A stretch of DNA of 64,000 nt from Cercis canadensis (lineage: Eukaryota > Streptophyta > Magnoliopsida > Fabales > Fabaceae): contig QAOA01005126.1 in the NCBI GenBank assembly GCA_003255065.1, positions 875,065 to 939,064 on the forward strand, read 5' to 3'. Under the pieces are notes generated by a model that was given only the letters and a program-made list of their open reading frames with translations, was not told the origin of the DNA and made no database searches. Every line of letters begins with the position of its first letter. Position 1 is the first letter of the stretch. This document shows, piece by piece, positions 44,103 through 55,089 of this stretch. Made by a program: the position numbers and the translations under genes.

Positions 44103-47100
44103 ATGGAAAATAATATTTTTGAGGATGTTGAGGCGATTGAAAGCCATGAATTTGATGAAAATTTAGATTTTGAAACAACAAAACATACTGGTAGAAGCAT
44201 TGATGATAATGCACTTAGAAAAATTGATGAACAAATGGACAAAGTTGTTGATGCACCTCTTGAGCCATTCATAGGGATGAAATTTTCATCAACATTTGAA
44301 GCTCAATTGTACTATAACAAGTATGCTAAATCCAGAGGTTTTGGTACACGGAAAAACCATCAATACAAATCAAGATCAAATGTTGCTTTGATTGGACAAG
44401 AATTTGTGTATTCAAAAGAATGTGCACATGCAAAAAGACTTTTGAAAAGGGAAGAAAGAGCTTTCAGACTCACTGATGAAACAAGATGTGGATGTAAAAC
44501 AATGTTACTTGTATCAAAGAAAGGGAAAGATAAGTGAGAGGCCTCTAGATTTTTTGGAGAGCACAATCATGTGATGGCATTTCCTAGAAGTACACAATTT
44601 ATTCGTTCACATCGAGAAAAAACAAAAGTTCAAAAAAGTCTCATAAATGTGTTAGATGAATTAGGAGTTTGTCCGAGTAAAATTGTATCTATGTTAATGA
44701 CTAAATCTGGTGATGTTGATAATATGAATGTGACTAAACAAGATATTTTTAACTATTTGAGCTCAAAAAGGCAAAAACATTTAGAAAAAGAATATGCTCA
44801 ATTGATGTTTTATTACTTTCATCATTGCCAATTGAAGAATCCATGATTTGACTATGCAATTCAAAAGATGTCAATAGTCATTTGCCAAATTACTTTTGGG
44901 CATATGCTAGGTCAAGGCTAGCATATAAACATTTTGGGGATATGGTAGTTTTTGATTCTATATTCTTGACAAACAAGTATAAGCTACCTTTTGTTCCTTT
45001 TCCTGGAGTCAATTACCATTTCTAAATAGTTCTTTTTGGGTGTGCACTATTGTGGGATGAAACTAAGGAAACATTTGTTTGATTGTTGAAAACATGGCTT
45101 GAAGCAATGTTTGGAGTTGCTCCAAAAACAATAATTACCTATAAGATATGGCTATGACAAAAGTTGTTGCTATGGTATTACCAAATATAGTTCATCATTT
45201 TTGCACGTGGCATATTAAAAAAAAAAAATTGAAGTTTTAAGACATGTATACATCAATCTTTGACTCTGGATGAATTTGAAGAATCATAATAGATGATTAT
45301 TGAGACATATAAATTGAATGGAGTTGAATGACTCAACAAAATATATTCTCTAAGAGAAAAATGGGTGTCATCCTTCATACGTCACTCATTTTGTGCTGGA
45401 ATATCAACAATATAAAGAAGTGAGAATCTAAATAAATTTTTTAAACTACTTACATTCAAATACATCTGTGAGCAAATTTGTTATTCAATGTGAGAAAACA
45501 CTTGATGATCGGTATAACAATGAAAGGGAAAAAAAAATTTCAAGACCATTAATTCTAAGCCAATATTGAAGACTATGTACCCTATAAAAGTTGAAGCATC
45601 AACAATTTCCACTCGAAAGCTGTTTAGAATGTTTCAGGAAGAGTTAGTGAATTCTTAGAAATATGCTACTGATAAAATTGATAGTTTTGAAGAATCAAGA
45701 TTATAAGGGTTCAAAAGATCAACAAAGAAAAACTAATATATATTGTCATGTTCAAACTCTCATCAAATGAAGCAACTTGTGCTTGTCATAATTTTGAGTT
45801 CATTGACATATTATGCAGGCATGACAATGTTTATTAAGAAAAAAATTTCTCTCTCTTCCTACATGTTACATTCTTAATCGATAGACCAAAGATTCAAATA
45901 AGTATAATGTGGAAGAATCAATTGATCAGTCAGTTCATGACAATCACAATGACTCATCCACATGAAGATTTAATAGTTTGATGGTACATTCTTAAGCTTT
46001 CTAAAAAGGCATCACACTTGAAGAAACATTATCTTCATGTAATACGTGGATTGAGAAATTGTGTGATCAGCTTGATGCTTTAGAGATTAAAAATGGAGAA
46101 AGTGATGATGATAAAGGTCAAAATGAAACTTTTGACAGAGCAAATCCTGAAATGAATTACATAAATTCATGCACCCATAATGTATCCTTACTTGATCCAC
46201 TGCATGTAGTTACTAAAAGGCATCCCCGTACATTAAGAATGAAATGAAGCTTATAGAAATCTTGTAAAAGCTTTATGATTGGTGTTGTCGCTTAACCAAT
46301 TAAATTAAACCAAATCCCCTAATTAGAATGCAATAGATGACATAATCCGGATTTGTCTCACAAGGAATGTAATGTGTAATCAATAATTTCAAGTTAAAAA
46401 TAGGGGATTTTTGAAACAAGATTATAATAATAAATTGTAGAATTAAACAAAGATTAATGTAGTTGATTAAAGGCATAACCTAGCTAGACATCCATCAAAA
46501 ACCGGTTTGATTCATCCTAGATTAACATGAGTGATTAAGTCTTAATGCAGCACTACTAATTGAGTTTAATCACAACTGAAATCTCTAATTATGATCAATT
46601 GTTCCTACTGAGTTATCACTCAGGATTCGATTAATCACATACAATCACTAATCTTGTAATCACAAAGACTAAGCAATTAGTGATTAATCTAAAAACTGAA
46701 CATCAATTAGCATAGCATAGCTTCTCTGAATTCTAACCACAGATTAAAGATTGATCAATCTAAATTCTATTTCTTACTTCAATATCCATATAAATCACAA
46801 AGATCTCCATGAATTCATACAAAGATTAAAGCAAGGTAGAAATTCAAAGAAGAAGAAATTGCATTAAGTTTAATCCAATTAAGAACATAATCTCAAAATC
46901 AAAACCCAATTTAATCAGGAGTCTAACTTGGTTACAAGGATTATACTCCTCCATGGTCATGAAATCCAAGTTCCAATGGAGAAGTGCAGTCATAAATCAA
47001 AGAGTTCCAGAATTTTCAAGAGAGAAAATAAAAGCTGCCTAGTCTAGAATTCATAACTCGTCTGCCTCCTTTCTCTGCTTATAACCTCCTAACTTTCATT

Positions 47101-48279
47101 CACACCTAATTTATCCCTAACCTAGTTTAAACCTCTGGACCTCAGCTTCAAATGGGCTTTGGTTTGGGCATGAATTGAGGAAGTTAAGCCCATTTAAGTC
47201 CATCTAGGTCCATATAGGTCTCTGGACTAATCAGCTATTTTCTATAGGAAATAAGACTATCTTAACTTCATAATTTATTGAACTAGTCTTCATAACAATT
47301 GAAGCCCTATGCCTTAGATTTCCAATGGGATTGGTTTCAAGTCCATACGATATGTACAGCACAAGTTATGGTCCAAACACTGCATTCGGGTCAGGATCCA
47401 GCGGCAGCAACTCTACTCTGACTTCCAGGTTAAATTTGACCCACTGAACATCTAAATTGGCCTTGGATTTCTGAATGAAATTTGTAGATAATCCTCTTAG
47501 ATTTTCTACAAGGCAAGAATCATAATTTTTAGACATACAGAACTAAAGATATACCCGAAATACAGAATAGTGTCAAAACCCTAATAATGCTGAAAAACAC
47601 ACTTAAGCCCAATTTGAACCTAATTAATGAAATATGACCCAAGCTCAATCAAATAGGCCCAAAATAGGATTAGGAGGTTAAAAATGGGGATTAATTAATA
47701 TATAAAAATACTGTTAATCACTTTACATGCTTTGTTTGTAAGAAGAAAAGTCATATAAAACGTACATGTGTGCTTCAACATTTGAGGTAATGTTTTATTG
47801 TTAATACTTTTGAAATTATATTAGTTTGTCATTAGCTATCAAAGAAATATTAATCATAATAACATGTTTTAGCAAATATTTATTTATTTATTTATTTTGT
47901 CTTGTAGGAATGAGTCTAATTCACAATTACCAACAAATGGAAGTGAATTTGAGTCACAAAGGGAAATGCATTTCATGGTAATTTTTATTTTTACTAGTTA
48001 TTATATACAATTTACATAATGCTTAAAAAATAAAATTTGTTAATATGGACATTTTTAGGAATATGATTCACATTCTATTTGGCCACAAGGAAGTCTCCAA
48101 TCTCATAACTATGGCCAATCGAGTTTTATAGTAAGTTTTTTCTTATTCTCATTTGTTACTTCTAACATTTTAAATACTGTCTATTTTATACTTGATAAAA
48201 CTTATTTTGTTACAGGAATTAATGATTGCAGCTTCACAAGTTCAAAGAGTAAGCGAAGACAATAATTTTTCAAAGTAGT
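44103..48279 (+). pseudogene. FAR1/FHY3-family MULE transposase gene, decayed, with introns
   Basis: FAR1-like proteins are domesticated or active MULE transposases. A splice acceptor (ctttag) sits just before the start. Exon 1 encodes the FAR1 DNA-binding domain (FIGMKFSSTFEAQLYYNKYA, RGFGTRK, ETRCGCK, then FGEHNHVM after a stop at 44,535). The DDE core region follows in scattered frames (RSRLAYKHFGDMVVFDSIF near 44,910, then WDETKETF). After the solo LTR, a zinc-knuckle-like CFVCKKKSHIKRTC (47,730) ends at a donor, then three small exons with good GT/AG borders: 47,909-47,979, 48,058-48,130 and 48,217-48,279 (ending SEDNNFSK, stop). Many stops make it non-functional. Confidence 0.85.
46276..47720 (-). 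mobile_element. Solo Athila-like LTR with perfect CTTTA duplication
   Basis: A 1,445 bp segment starting TGATT and ending AATCA, related along most of its length to the LTRs at 22,490 and 31,459 in the same orientation (minus). CTTTA at 46,271-46,275 repeats at 47,721-47,725. No internal sequence remains, so LTR-LTR recombination has removed the body. It interrupts the FAR1-type transposase gene. Confidence 0.9.
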
Positions 48280-49026
48280 TTAGTTTATTTGGCATTGTTT
48301 TTATAACTTCTCCTTGGTGGACACCTCAGGAAATGCTATATTTATGACTGGCTTTCTTTGCAATTCCTTTATCTCTCTACAGTTCTTTAATTATTGCTGG
48401 ATTCTCATATTACCTTGGTTTTGTCACTTATGTTGTGTGTTATGAGTTTTATTAGATTGCTGAAGACATGACTTTTTACTAACAATGAAATATGAGTTTA
48501 TTGAGATTGAAACATTCAAGTTGTTTATTCTTGCAGCAAAAATAAATGAGAACATTAATATGATATTATAGCATATATTAATATTAACATTACCCTCTGT
48601 CTCATGAAAGTTTAAGGCAAGCATATAAATCATTATGCGTTGGGTATCTTGATTGACTAGGCAAGCATATTGTTGCTTATAATACCAACAAGAACATCAA
48701 AATCATCGTTATCAGATTCTTCTAGCAATACAATTTACAAAAGAACTTGTTTTTCAAAATCAAAATCTCATAAGAAATTTGTACTAAAGATATTATGCAT
48801 TTTCTGCCCTTTGAAAACTTTATGAGCAAGAGACAAACATGCCTAGTGAGTGATTTATCTCAGGCTATAGGCGTATAGCCCCTCTTTCTCTGCTTAACAA
48901 CATTAAGTTGATCAAGATGTTGTTTCCCTTTGAAGTGCATCTGCAACTAATCTTCATCACAACACCAAATCTTACACAGTAGACAAAATCTTCTCTTTGC
49001 AATTTCTCTACCACCTTTGATAAAGC
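48280..49026 (+). other. FAR1-type MULE interior, non-coding
   Basis: Sequence after the transposase stop. AT-rich, with nothing recognisable and no repeat structure. Confidence 0.5.
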
Positions 49027-49034
49027 ATTATACC

Positions 49035-50719
49035 TAAGGTTTTAAAAACCGGACCGGCGAGCAAACTGGTTTGGCAAAAAATACCAGTCAAACCGGTTAG
49101 ACCGGTCAGACCACCCGGTTGAACCGATTAACCAAAGCTTTTTTTCAAAATTAAAGATTCAAAAAGAAAACATGGAGGATAAAGAACAAATCATCAAACT
49201 CAACTCATAAGTGAAAATTTCAAATTTAAAAATTAAAATACAGTCTTAAAATCATCAAAACCAAAGACATATGTAAAATGCACAAGTTATCACCCACAAT
49301 AATTTATAACAAAATTAGCAGGAATTCCACCTTTCTCAAAGCTGCAAAAAGAAAAGTATAATGGTAAGATATTACTGTCTTCATGTGATGCCAAAATATC
49401 ATGCAACTTTCATCAATTAAAGGGCAAAAAGCAGCACCTTTTTAATCCTTGCTTCACACCCTCTAAAGTAACATTAGTGTTGAAAGCATCTCATGTGCAC
49501 CAGCCAAACCAGTTCAACATGTCTGACATCTGAATACAAAAAAATGTGACATAATGAACATTAAAATGAAATATTCAGAGATAAAATAGTCCACAAAATT
49601 TCATTCTAGGGAGGAAAGACATACCTTCTTTCTCTCGAGATGAGCAAATGTCTACAAGTGTTTCTCTACGATCTTGAATAATAGTTGGAAATGAAATCAA
49701 ATCAGTGCCTTGAGTATTTGCAAGGGCAAACAATTTCCAATTTTGTTTTAGTTTCCTTTATGATTATAACTTCTAAATTGGGCATAATTAACAAAGAGGG
49801 ATTATATAAAATACAAAATTAAAAGAATTTATAAGGATTTGTAACTCACTTGACAACATTAGTGATGACTTCAAATAGGTCTAATCTAGCGCCAACGAAC
49901 ACTAGATTAGTGCCATCAAATCCCTCAGTAGCAGGACACCCTACAATTACACACATATTTAATCATTCACTTTAAATAATGAAAATCAGCATATTCCAAG
50001 AAAGTAATTAAATTGCTTTTTACCACATACCACTTTCTACACAAATCTCTATCTCGTTCTGTTCATTCTCCTGAAGAACAACTCTGAAATCTCCTTCAAG
50101 AAGGGGTAAGAGAATAGCATAGGTGGCAGATTGATCTTCTCCACCATTAAACCCTGCATCAATATCAAATGTGTCTCAAAGGGTACATCTTGGCCGCAAC
50201 TGTCCATCCTCTGTGTCATCCACCACATCTTGAACTAGAAAACACACATAAATCGCAAAGATAAGAAATGAAAACCTTGAAGGCAAATCCAACACAAAAG
50301 CCCAAAAACTAGTGTCGGTGCTGCTGCACAAACCATAATAGCAGAGAAAGAGAAAGATGTGATGAGAAAGGGACAACGCCACCAAGGTTCGATGAGGGAG
50401 AGTGAGATTGTGGGATTAAGCTAGGGATTTGAGAATGGATTTTGGGAAAATAGAAGCAGAAGGTCGAGGGGAGGGAGGAAAGAGTTCAGCTATTAGAAAT
50501 AGGTGCCAAAATGGCACCGTTTTTAAGGAAAATCTGACCAAATATTACTCCTCTATGAACTAGCCGGTTATTGAAAACTAGTACCAGTTCACTAGTTTTT
50601 CCGGTTCACATCGATTTAACCACCCTACCAGTTTTAACCTCTGAACCGAACTGAAATTTAAACCAGGTACCGGTTTGATCAGATGAACAGGCCAGTTTGG
50701 TCTGGTTTTTAAAACCTTG
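49035..50719. mobile_element. hAT-like element, 1,685 bp, with captured raffinose synthase exons
   Basis: The left end reads TAAGGTTTTAAAAACCGGACC and the complement of the right end reads CAAGGTTTTAAAAACCAGACC. Subterminal regions on both sides are full of accggt and cggtt words. The flanking octamers attatacc (49,027-49,034) and tttatgcc (50,720-50,727) agree at six of eight positions, as for a worn 8 bp duplication. No transposase is present. The interior on minus holds pieces of a raffinose synthase gene, which makes this a gene-capturing (Pack-type) element. Confidence 0.75.
49622..50234 (-). pseudogene. Raffinose synthase / seed imbibition protein gene fragment, four exon pieces
   Basis: The parent enzyme makes raffinose from galactinol and sucrose, or hydrolyses galactosides. 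On minus: a piece after an acceptor at 50,235 reads [20 protein letters not shown]; a piece shifted by one base at 50,160-50,033 reads [20 protein letters not shown] and ends EIEICVESG at a GT donor; exon 49,940-49,850 (CPATEGFDG, then LVFVGARLDLFEVITNVV) has intact acceptor and donor and joins in frame with the previous piece; a last piece near 49,680-49,630 reads EKHL, stop, TFAHLERKK, where the family has Gln at the stop. The catalytic domain beyond is absent. Confidence 0.85.
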
Positions 50720-50727
50720 TTTATGCC

Positions 50728-51639
50728 AACACTATGTAAACCAACAATTAAGTTACAATGCCAAACTTAGATGCATCATTTTCATGTCAATGAGCTTCAG
50801 GTTTCCCAAATGCACAAGCAAAGAATGAATGCAATCTTTGTACTCACTAATAATATAGCAAAGAAGTGTTTTCAGCATATAATGAGCATGTCATAACATA
50901 AGTATGTGGAGAGAAGCATAGTTAAAGCAGCTAACATAATACATCTCTAGCTTCATGCCTTTTGATTTTTCTGCAGTGGAAAAACATTTAATTGGACTCT
51001 ACCTGTTGCACAACAACCTAGTATTAGTCATTCCAAGTGTTTGGGAGCTCCAATAATTTTAATAAGTAACCATCCTAACACCGAACCTATTACAAATGTA
51101 CCAAGAAATCAAACTCATATATATTGTACCAAGAAATCACTCCGCTTCCTCTCTTCTTCTCCTCCCATTTCGGTTATTAACTAAAAGAAAAAAACTTTTC
51201 TTTCTTCTTAGCTTTTTATCGAAAGAACACAAAGACCACCTGTTTGTGTCATAGTGCAATAACTCATACTCTGCTCTAGTCTCCAGACTCTCCACCGGAA
51301 AGAAAAACATAGAGAGACACAAGAAACAAAATATTTATATGTTCTCTCTCTCTTTCTCTTGTTCACTCACAGAGAAAATGAAGAGCAACATCTGCTGCAC
51401 CCTTCCCTTCCCTATGTCACTCTCCTCAACACCACTTTCCTCATCTTTGCCACCAAGTCCTCCTTTACTGCCGCCTCCACCTTTGTTCTACCCTCCTTCG
51501 TTGCTAAAGCTCTTCTACATGCCTTCTCATCCAATGCCACCGAGCTCTCCTCCATTGTAACCACTCTACTTTAAAACCTAAATACTAATTTCCTCATTTT
51601 TGAACTCACCCACAATGTCGGTGATTTTCATGGCGGTGA
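50728..51639 (+). other. FAR1-type MULE interior with an unidentified gene-like stretch
   Basis: Mostly AT-rich. At 51,359-51,660 plus-strand frames read like protein (FATKSSFTAASTFVLPSFVA, then FELTHNVGDFHGGDAR after a stop). This could be a captured host fragment, but I cannot name a family. Confidence 0.35.
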
Positions 51640-51829
51640 TGCTCGCTAGATTGAGCTTGCAATCTTCATCAAATGCAAGCAAGAGTCTATTCTTTTGGTA
51701 AAAGGCCGAGAAGAAAAGAGAGTTTCTTTATTTATTTCAGTTGAAAGGAAAGAGGAAACGGAAGAGAAGCGGAGGTTAATTGAGAGAATTTTTTTTTTTT
51801 AATTAAACAATGCCACCAAATAATTTCTC
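51640..51829 (-). repeat. FAR1-type MULE inverted repeat, right
   Basis: Complement of the left end. The target duplication ATGTTATTA follows at 51,830-51,838. Confidence 0.85.
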
Positions 51830-52225
51830 ATGTTATTATCATAGATTTGTCTAGAAAACTCCAATTCATGCATGGTTGGTGGCATTGGTAACTAGACTCA
51901 TTTATCTTTCCAACTATTTATAACCCAATTTCAGATTCCTAGTAGGTTGGGAGATATGTTGCTTCAAAGTGACGTGTTGGGACTTATAGTTCTTTGTTTC
52001 TAGCCTTTTGAGTACTTATTTCCTTATTTATGTTTTCCTTGTGAAATGTGTTGTTCTTAACTTATAAATACCCTTTATTAGAAGTGGAAAGTAAGACTTG
52101 AGTATTTGATCATATTGTTATAAGAGTTGAGAATAAAGTTAATCTATTTCTCTTTATATCCTAACTTTGTGAAGTCGAGTTCAACATTCTCTTTGACTTT
52201 TTCCCAACACCGGTTGCTTCCCTCA
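51830..52225 (+). repeat. X 5' LTR, piece 3
   Basis: Matches 53,899-54,272, including 'gtgttgggacttatagttct' and a TATA-like cttataaatacc at about 52,060. It ends just before the primer site. Confidence 0.85.
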
Positions 52226-52229
52226 TTAT

Positions 52230-52242
52230 TTGTTATCAAAGC
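52230..52242 (+). promoter_or_regulatory. X primer binding site (initiator-Met tRNA, worn)
   Basis: TTGTTATCAAAGC differs at two positions from TTGGTATCAGAGC. Confidence 0.65.
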
Positions 52243-52327
52243 TTGAGTTACGCTCCTAACCTTTGTTCCTTTTTCCCCATTGTGACAAGAGGAGAAAGAG
52301 AAAGATCTAGAATAGGCAACCCTATGA

Positions 52328-52699
52328 TGAAAAATTTGGGTAATGAACAAGATGTTGAAATTCAAGTGCTTCATATACAAGTTGAGATTGCAAAAAGGAA
52401 AGTCTAAGATTGCTTCTTGAGAGAAAATGAAGGCAAGGTTGCTAGAGAATTTATTTCTTTTAAGTTTTGCTCAAAGTATTTTTATGCAATTTAATACTTT
52501 GCAAGAAACAAGATGGAAAATTTGGGCAATGAACAAGATGTTGAAATTCAAGTGCTTCAGATACAAGTTGAGATTGCAAAAAGTAAAGTCTAAGATTGCT
52601 TCTTGAGAGAAGGTGAAGGCAAGGTTGCTAGAAAATTTCTTTCTTTTAAGTTTTGCTCCCAATATTTTTATGCAATTTAATACTTTCCAACAAAGAAAC
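52328..52699 (+). repeat. Tandem duplication, unit 186 bp, in X
   Basis: 'aaaatttggg.aatgaacaaga' starts at 52,331 and again at 52,517. The copies remain nearly identical through 'tttttatgcaatttaatact'. Confidence 0.9.
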
Positions 52700-53781
52700 A
52701 AAAGTGTCACTAATTGTATGATGAAGAATGTAGCTCATTTTGAATGTAATGGTGTTGTTAAAGGTGGAAAAGATGTTCAAACAACAAGGCAATGTCAAGC
52801 ACATTTAACCAACAAACCTATTTCTAGGAATGTTAAAGAGTTTAGTGGAAACAACAAAAAGAAATAACCATCAAACTACAATTTTGGAGGCATCAACAAT
52901 TCTTCTACTCATTATTTTTCATGTTGGGAGCTTGGGCATTCCTCTCACTCTTGTCCTTCTTACAAAACTAACTTGAAAGAGTTTGATGACAAAGAACATG
53001 AAGATGAAGATCCTATTTATGACTAGTATGAAGAAAAGTAAAAAATTTCCTTATTTCCTGCGAAAAAAATTGAGAGCATGGAGATAGGTCATGTCATGAC
53101 AACACCTAAGGCATTAGAAATTAAAAATAAAAAAAGTGCAACAGGTAAAGAAGGTAAATAAGTGTTTATTTCATTCTTTTTCCATGCTCAAAGATGAAGA
53201 TGAGTTATTTGATGAGTCCTTAAGTGGTGCTAGCAAGTTTTTGCTGGAAGCTAAATATAATGAGTTGAAAGGGCCACTAGATATTCTTAATAAAGAATCA
53301 TGTCCTCAATTGATCAACCATGAAGAAGCTGTCAAAAAATTACAAAATGACGTGAAACATCAAGAATTAGAGATTGATGATATTCCTAAAGATTTTAAAT
53401 GATTAAAGATATTTTAAGGGATGCAATACTCTCTAGAATTACAAGTTTTTTAAGGTATTCAAAAATAAAGTATGTTGCTTTTATTGGGATTGATTCACTA
53501 CATTCAGATTATATCCAGCACTTGATTCAACTGAATCAACTGAAGATGCAATTGAATTGTATGTTGATTGCACAACTTAGAGAAAATACACTTGGGAAGA
53601 ATTTCAAGAACTTAAGATATTCCAATTATCTTTTCATATGGAGTGGAAGATGTCAAATTCAACATTACAACATAAGAACTAATTTTTTGTTCATGTGGTT
53701 AGGGAAGCCTTCAATTAAAGTTTTTCATTTGAAAAAAATATCTTAACTCGGGGATATAATTTATTTTCCAATTAGGGAGTA
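52700..53781 (+). pseudogene. X gag-like region, broken
   Basis: It contains a zinc-knuckle-like stretch (HYFSCWELGHSSHSCPSY, near 52,912; the first cysteine of the knuckle is missing) and a short acidic tail. At 53,136-53,402 and 53,399-53,746 are two ORFs that I do not recognise. No protease or polymerase is seen. It looks like the nucleocapsid end of a gypsy gag in a non-autonomous element. Confidence 0.5.
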
Positions 53782-54272
53782 TGATGTAGTGCAATAATGG
53801 GGTCTAGTTAAAATTAAAGTGTTCCAAGAAAGTGGAAGAGACCTTACATTTATTGGAGTCATCTAGAATCACTTAACTGGGTAGTGCTCAATGTTATTAT
53901 CATAACTGTCTCTAGAAAACTCCAATTCATACATGGTTGGTGACATTGAAAATTAGACTCATCTTTCCAATTAGTTAAAACTCAATTTCAGATTCCAAGC
54001 AAGTTGGAAGATATGCTACTTCAACATGATGTGTTGGGACTTATAGTTCTTTGTTTCTAGCTTTTATTTCCTTATTTATGTTTCCCTTTGGAAATTTGTT
54101 GTTATTTTCCTATAAATAGCCTATATCAAAAGAGGAAAGTAAAACTTGAATATTTGATTATTCTATTATAAGAGTTGAGAATAAAGGTTACCTATTTCTC
54201 TTTATATCTTAACTTTGTGAAGTTGAGTTTGGCATTCTCTTTGAGTCATTCCCAACACCCCTTCTTCCCTCA
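53782..54272 (+). repeat. X 3' LTR
   Basis: 491 bp, TG...CA, preceded by a short purine stretch (attagggagta). It is the uninterrupted reference for the split 5' LTR. Confidence 0.85.
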
Positions 54273-54552
54273 TGAGGTAGGATATTCCCTCCCATTAGCC
54301 CCTATGGGATTTAAAATGTTAACATTTATTTAATAGTATTATAACGATAGTTAAAGATAACAACCTAATTATAAAAAAAGTGAAAACTATTAGCACATAT
54401 GAACCAACTAAACAAAACTAATAAGCTAATTATTCAATACCACAACTAGTATGGATACCACAAACATAACTAACTACTAAAACTATTTATGTTGTGTATT
54501 TTATAAGTCACACACACATATATATATATATATATATTAAGTAAAATAAATA
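54273..54552. other. AT-rich spacer with (CA)n(TA)n microsatellite
   Basis: Simple repeat at 54,509-54,537. No gene. Confidence 0.6.
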
Positions 54553-54870
54553 ATATAGATAATTTTAGACCAAATTGACCATCAAAATACATTGAGATAA
54601 ATTATTTTACCAAATTGGTGCACTTTCAATTATTTTAATCATGAGTAATTGGACAAAGTTGGACACTCTGCATTGATGTAACACGACACAACTTCAATTT
54701 GCCTCCCAAAAAATCTGAAAACGCACATTACCGAGAAGGTCACGCTAATTTGCAAAGGAGCGTGACACCAATGTCACACTATTTTCAAAGTAGTGTGACT
54801 CCAATCACGCTACTTGGGAAATAACGTGACAAGACTGAAATGCTATTTCCCAAGTAGCGTGTTTAATTGA
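54553..54870. mobile_element. MULE/plant-mobile-domain family end, copy C, with hairpin array
   Basis: It opens like copies A and B ('gaccaaattgaccatcaaaata'). Consecutive inverted repeats follow: GTCACGCT (54,739-54,746) with AGCGTGAC (54,759-54,766), GTCACACTA (54,773-54,781) with TAGTGTGAC (54,791-54,799), TCACG with CGTGA (54,805-54,829), and ctatttcccaagtag against cttgggaaata. It leads into a plant mobile domain gene. Confidence 0.65.
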
Positions 54871-55089
54871 AACATTATGAATGCCAACGCCCACAAACCC
54901 CTTTTCATCTTCCCTTCATGCTCCTTCTCCTCCATAGCTTATGTCTCCATTCTTCTTCTTTTTGTCATTTTCTTGCCTATAGCTTCCATTTTGTCTTCCA
55001 TTTTGCACACACACAAGGGCCCATAATATATTGATCTATCTCTGCATTTGTTATTCATCTATTTCACATGCTTCTTGTGGCCCACTTTG

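Larger units (their letters stand above)
43327..51829 (+). mobile_element. FAR1-type Mutator-like element, 8.5 kb, with perfect 9 bp target duplication
   Basis: It starts GAGAAATTATTTGGT and ends with the exact complement. Inverted ends of roughly 190 bp (43,327-43,520 against 51,640-51,829) share the terminal block, 'tttaattaaaaaaa', 'ctctcaattaacct' and 'gccttttaccaaaa'. The left copy has about 57 bp more near its tip. ATGTTATTA flanks both sides. It carries a FAR1/FHY3-like transposase gene (44,103-48,279) and two later insertions: a solo LTR (46,276-47,720) and a hAT-like element (49,035-50,719). Without these it would be about 5.4 kb. Confidence 0.92.
33312..54272 (+). mobile_element. 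Element X: non-autonomous LTR retrotransposon, split by nested insertions
   Basis: The 3' LTR is intact at 53,782-54,272 (TGATGTAGTGC...CCCTCA). The 5' LTR is in three pieces: 33,312-33,422, 43,311-43,326 and 51,830-52,225. The breaks are caused by a copia element and a MULE. A primer site for initiator-Met tRNA follows (52,230-52,242). The internal 1.5 kb holds a broken gag-like region but no polymerase. I could not find a clean target duplication. Confidence 0.75.

Noticed and set aside
51339-51574. Pro/Ser-rich ORFs in two frames near the right MULE end
   Set aside because: One frame is low-complexity; the other looks protein-like but I cannot assign a family, so it is noted only as part of the MULE interior.
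33307-54277. Target duplication for element X
   Set aside because: agtag on the left does not match tgagg on the right; the LTR right edge is uncertain by several bases.
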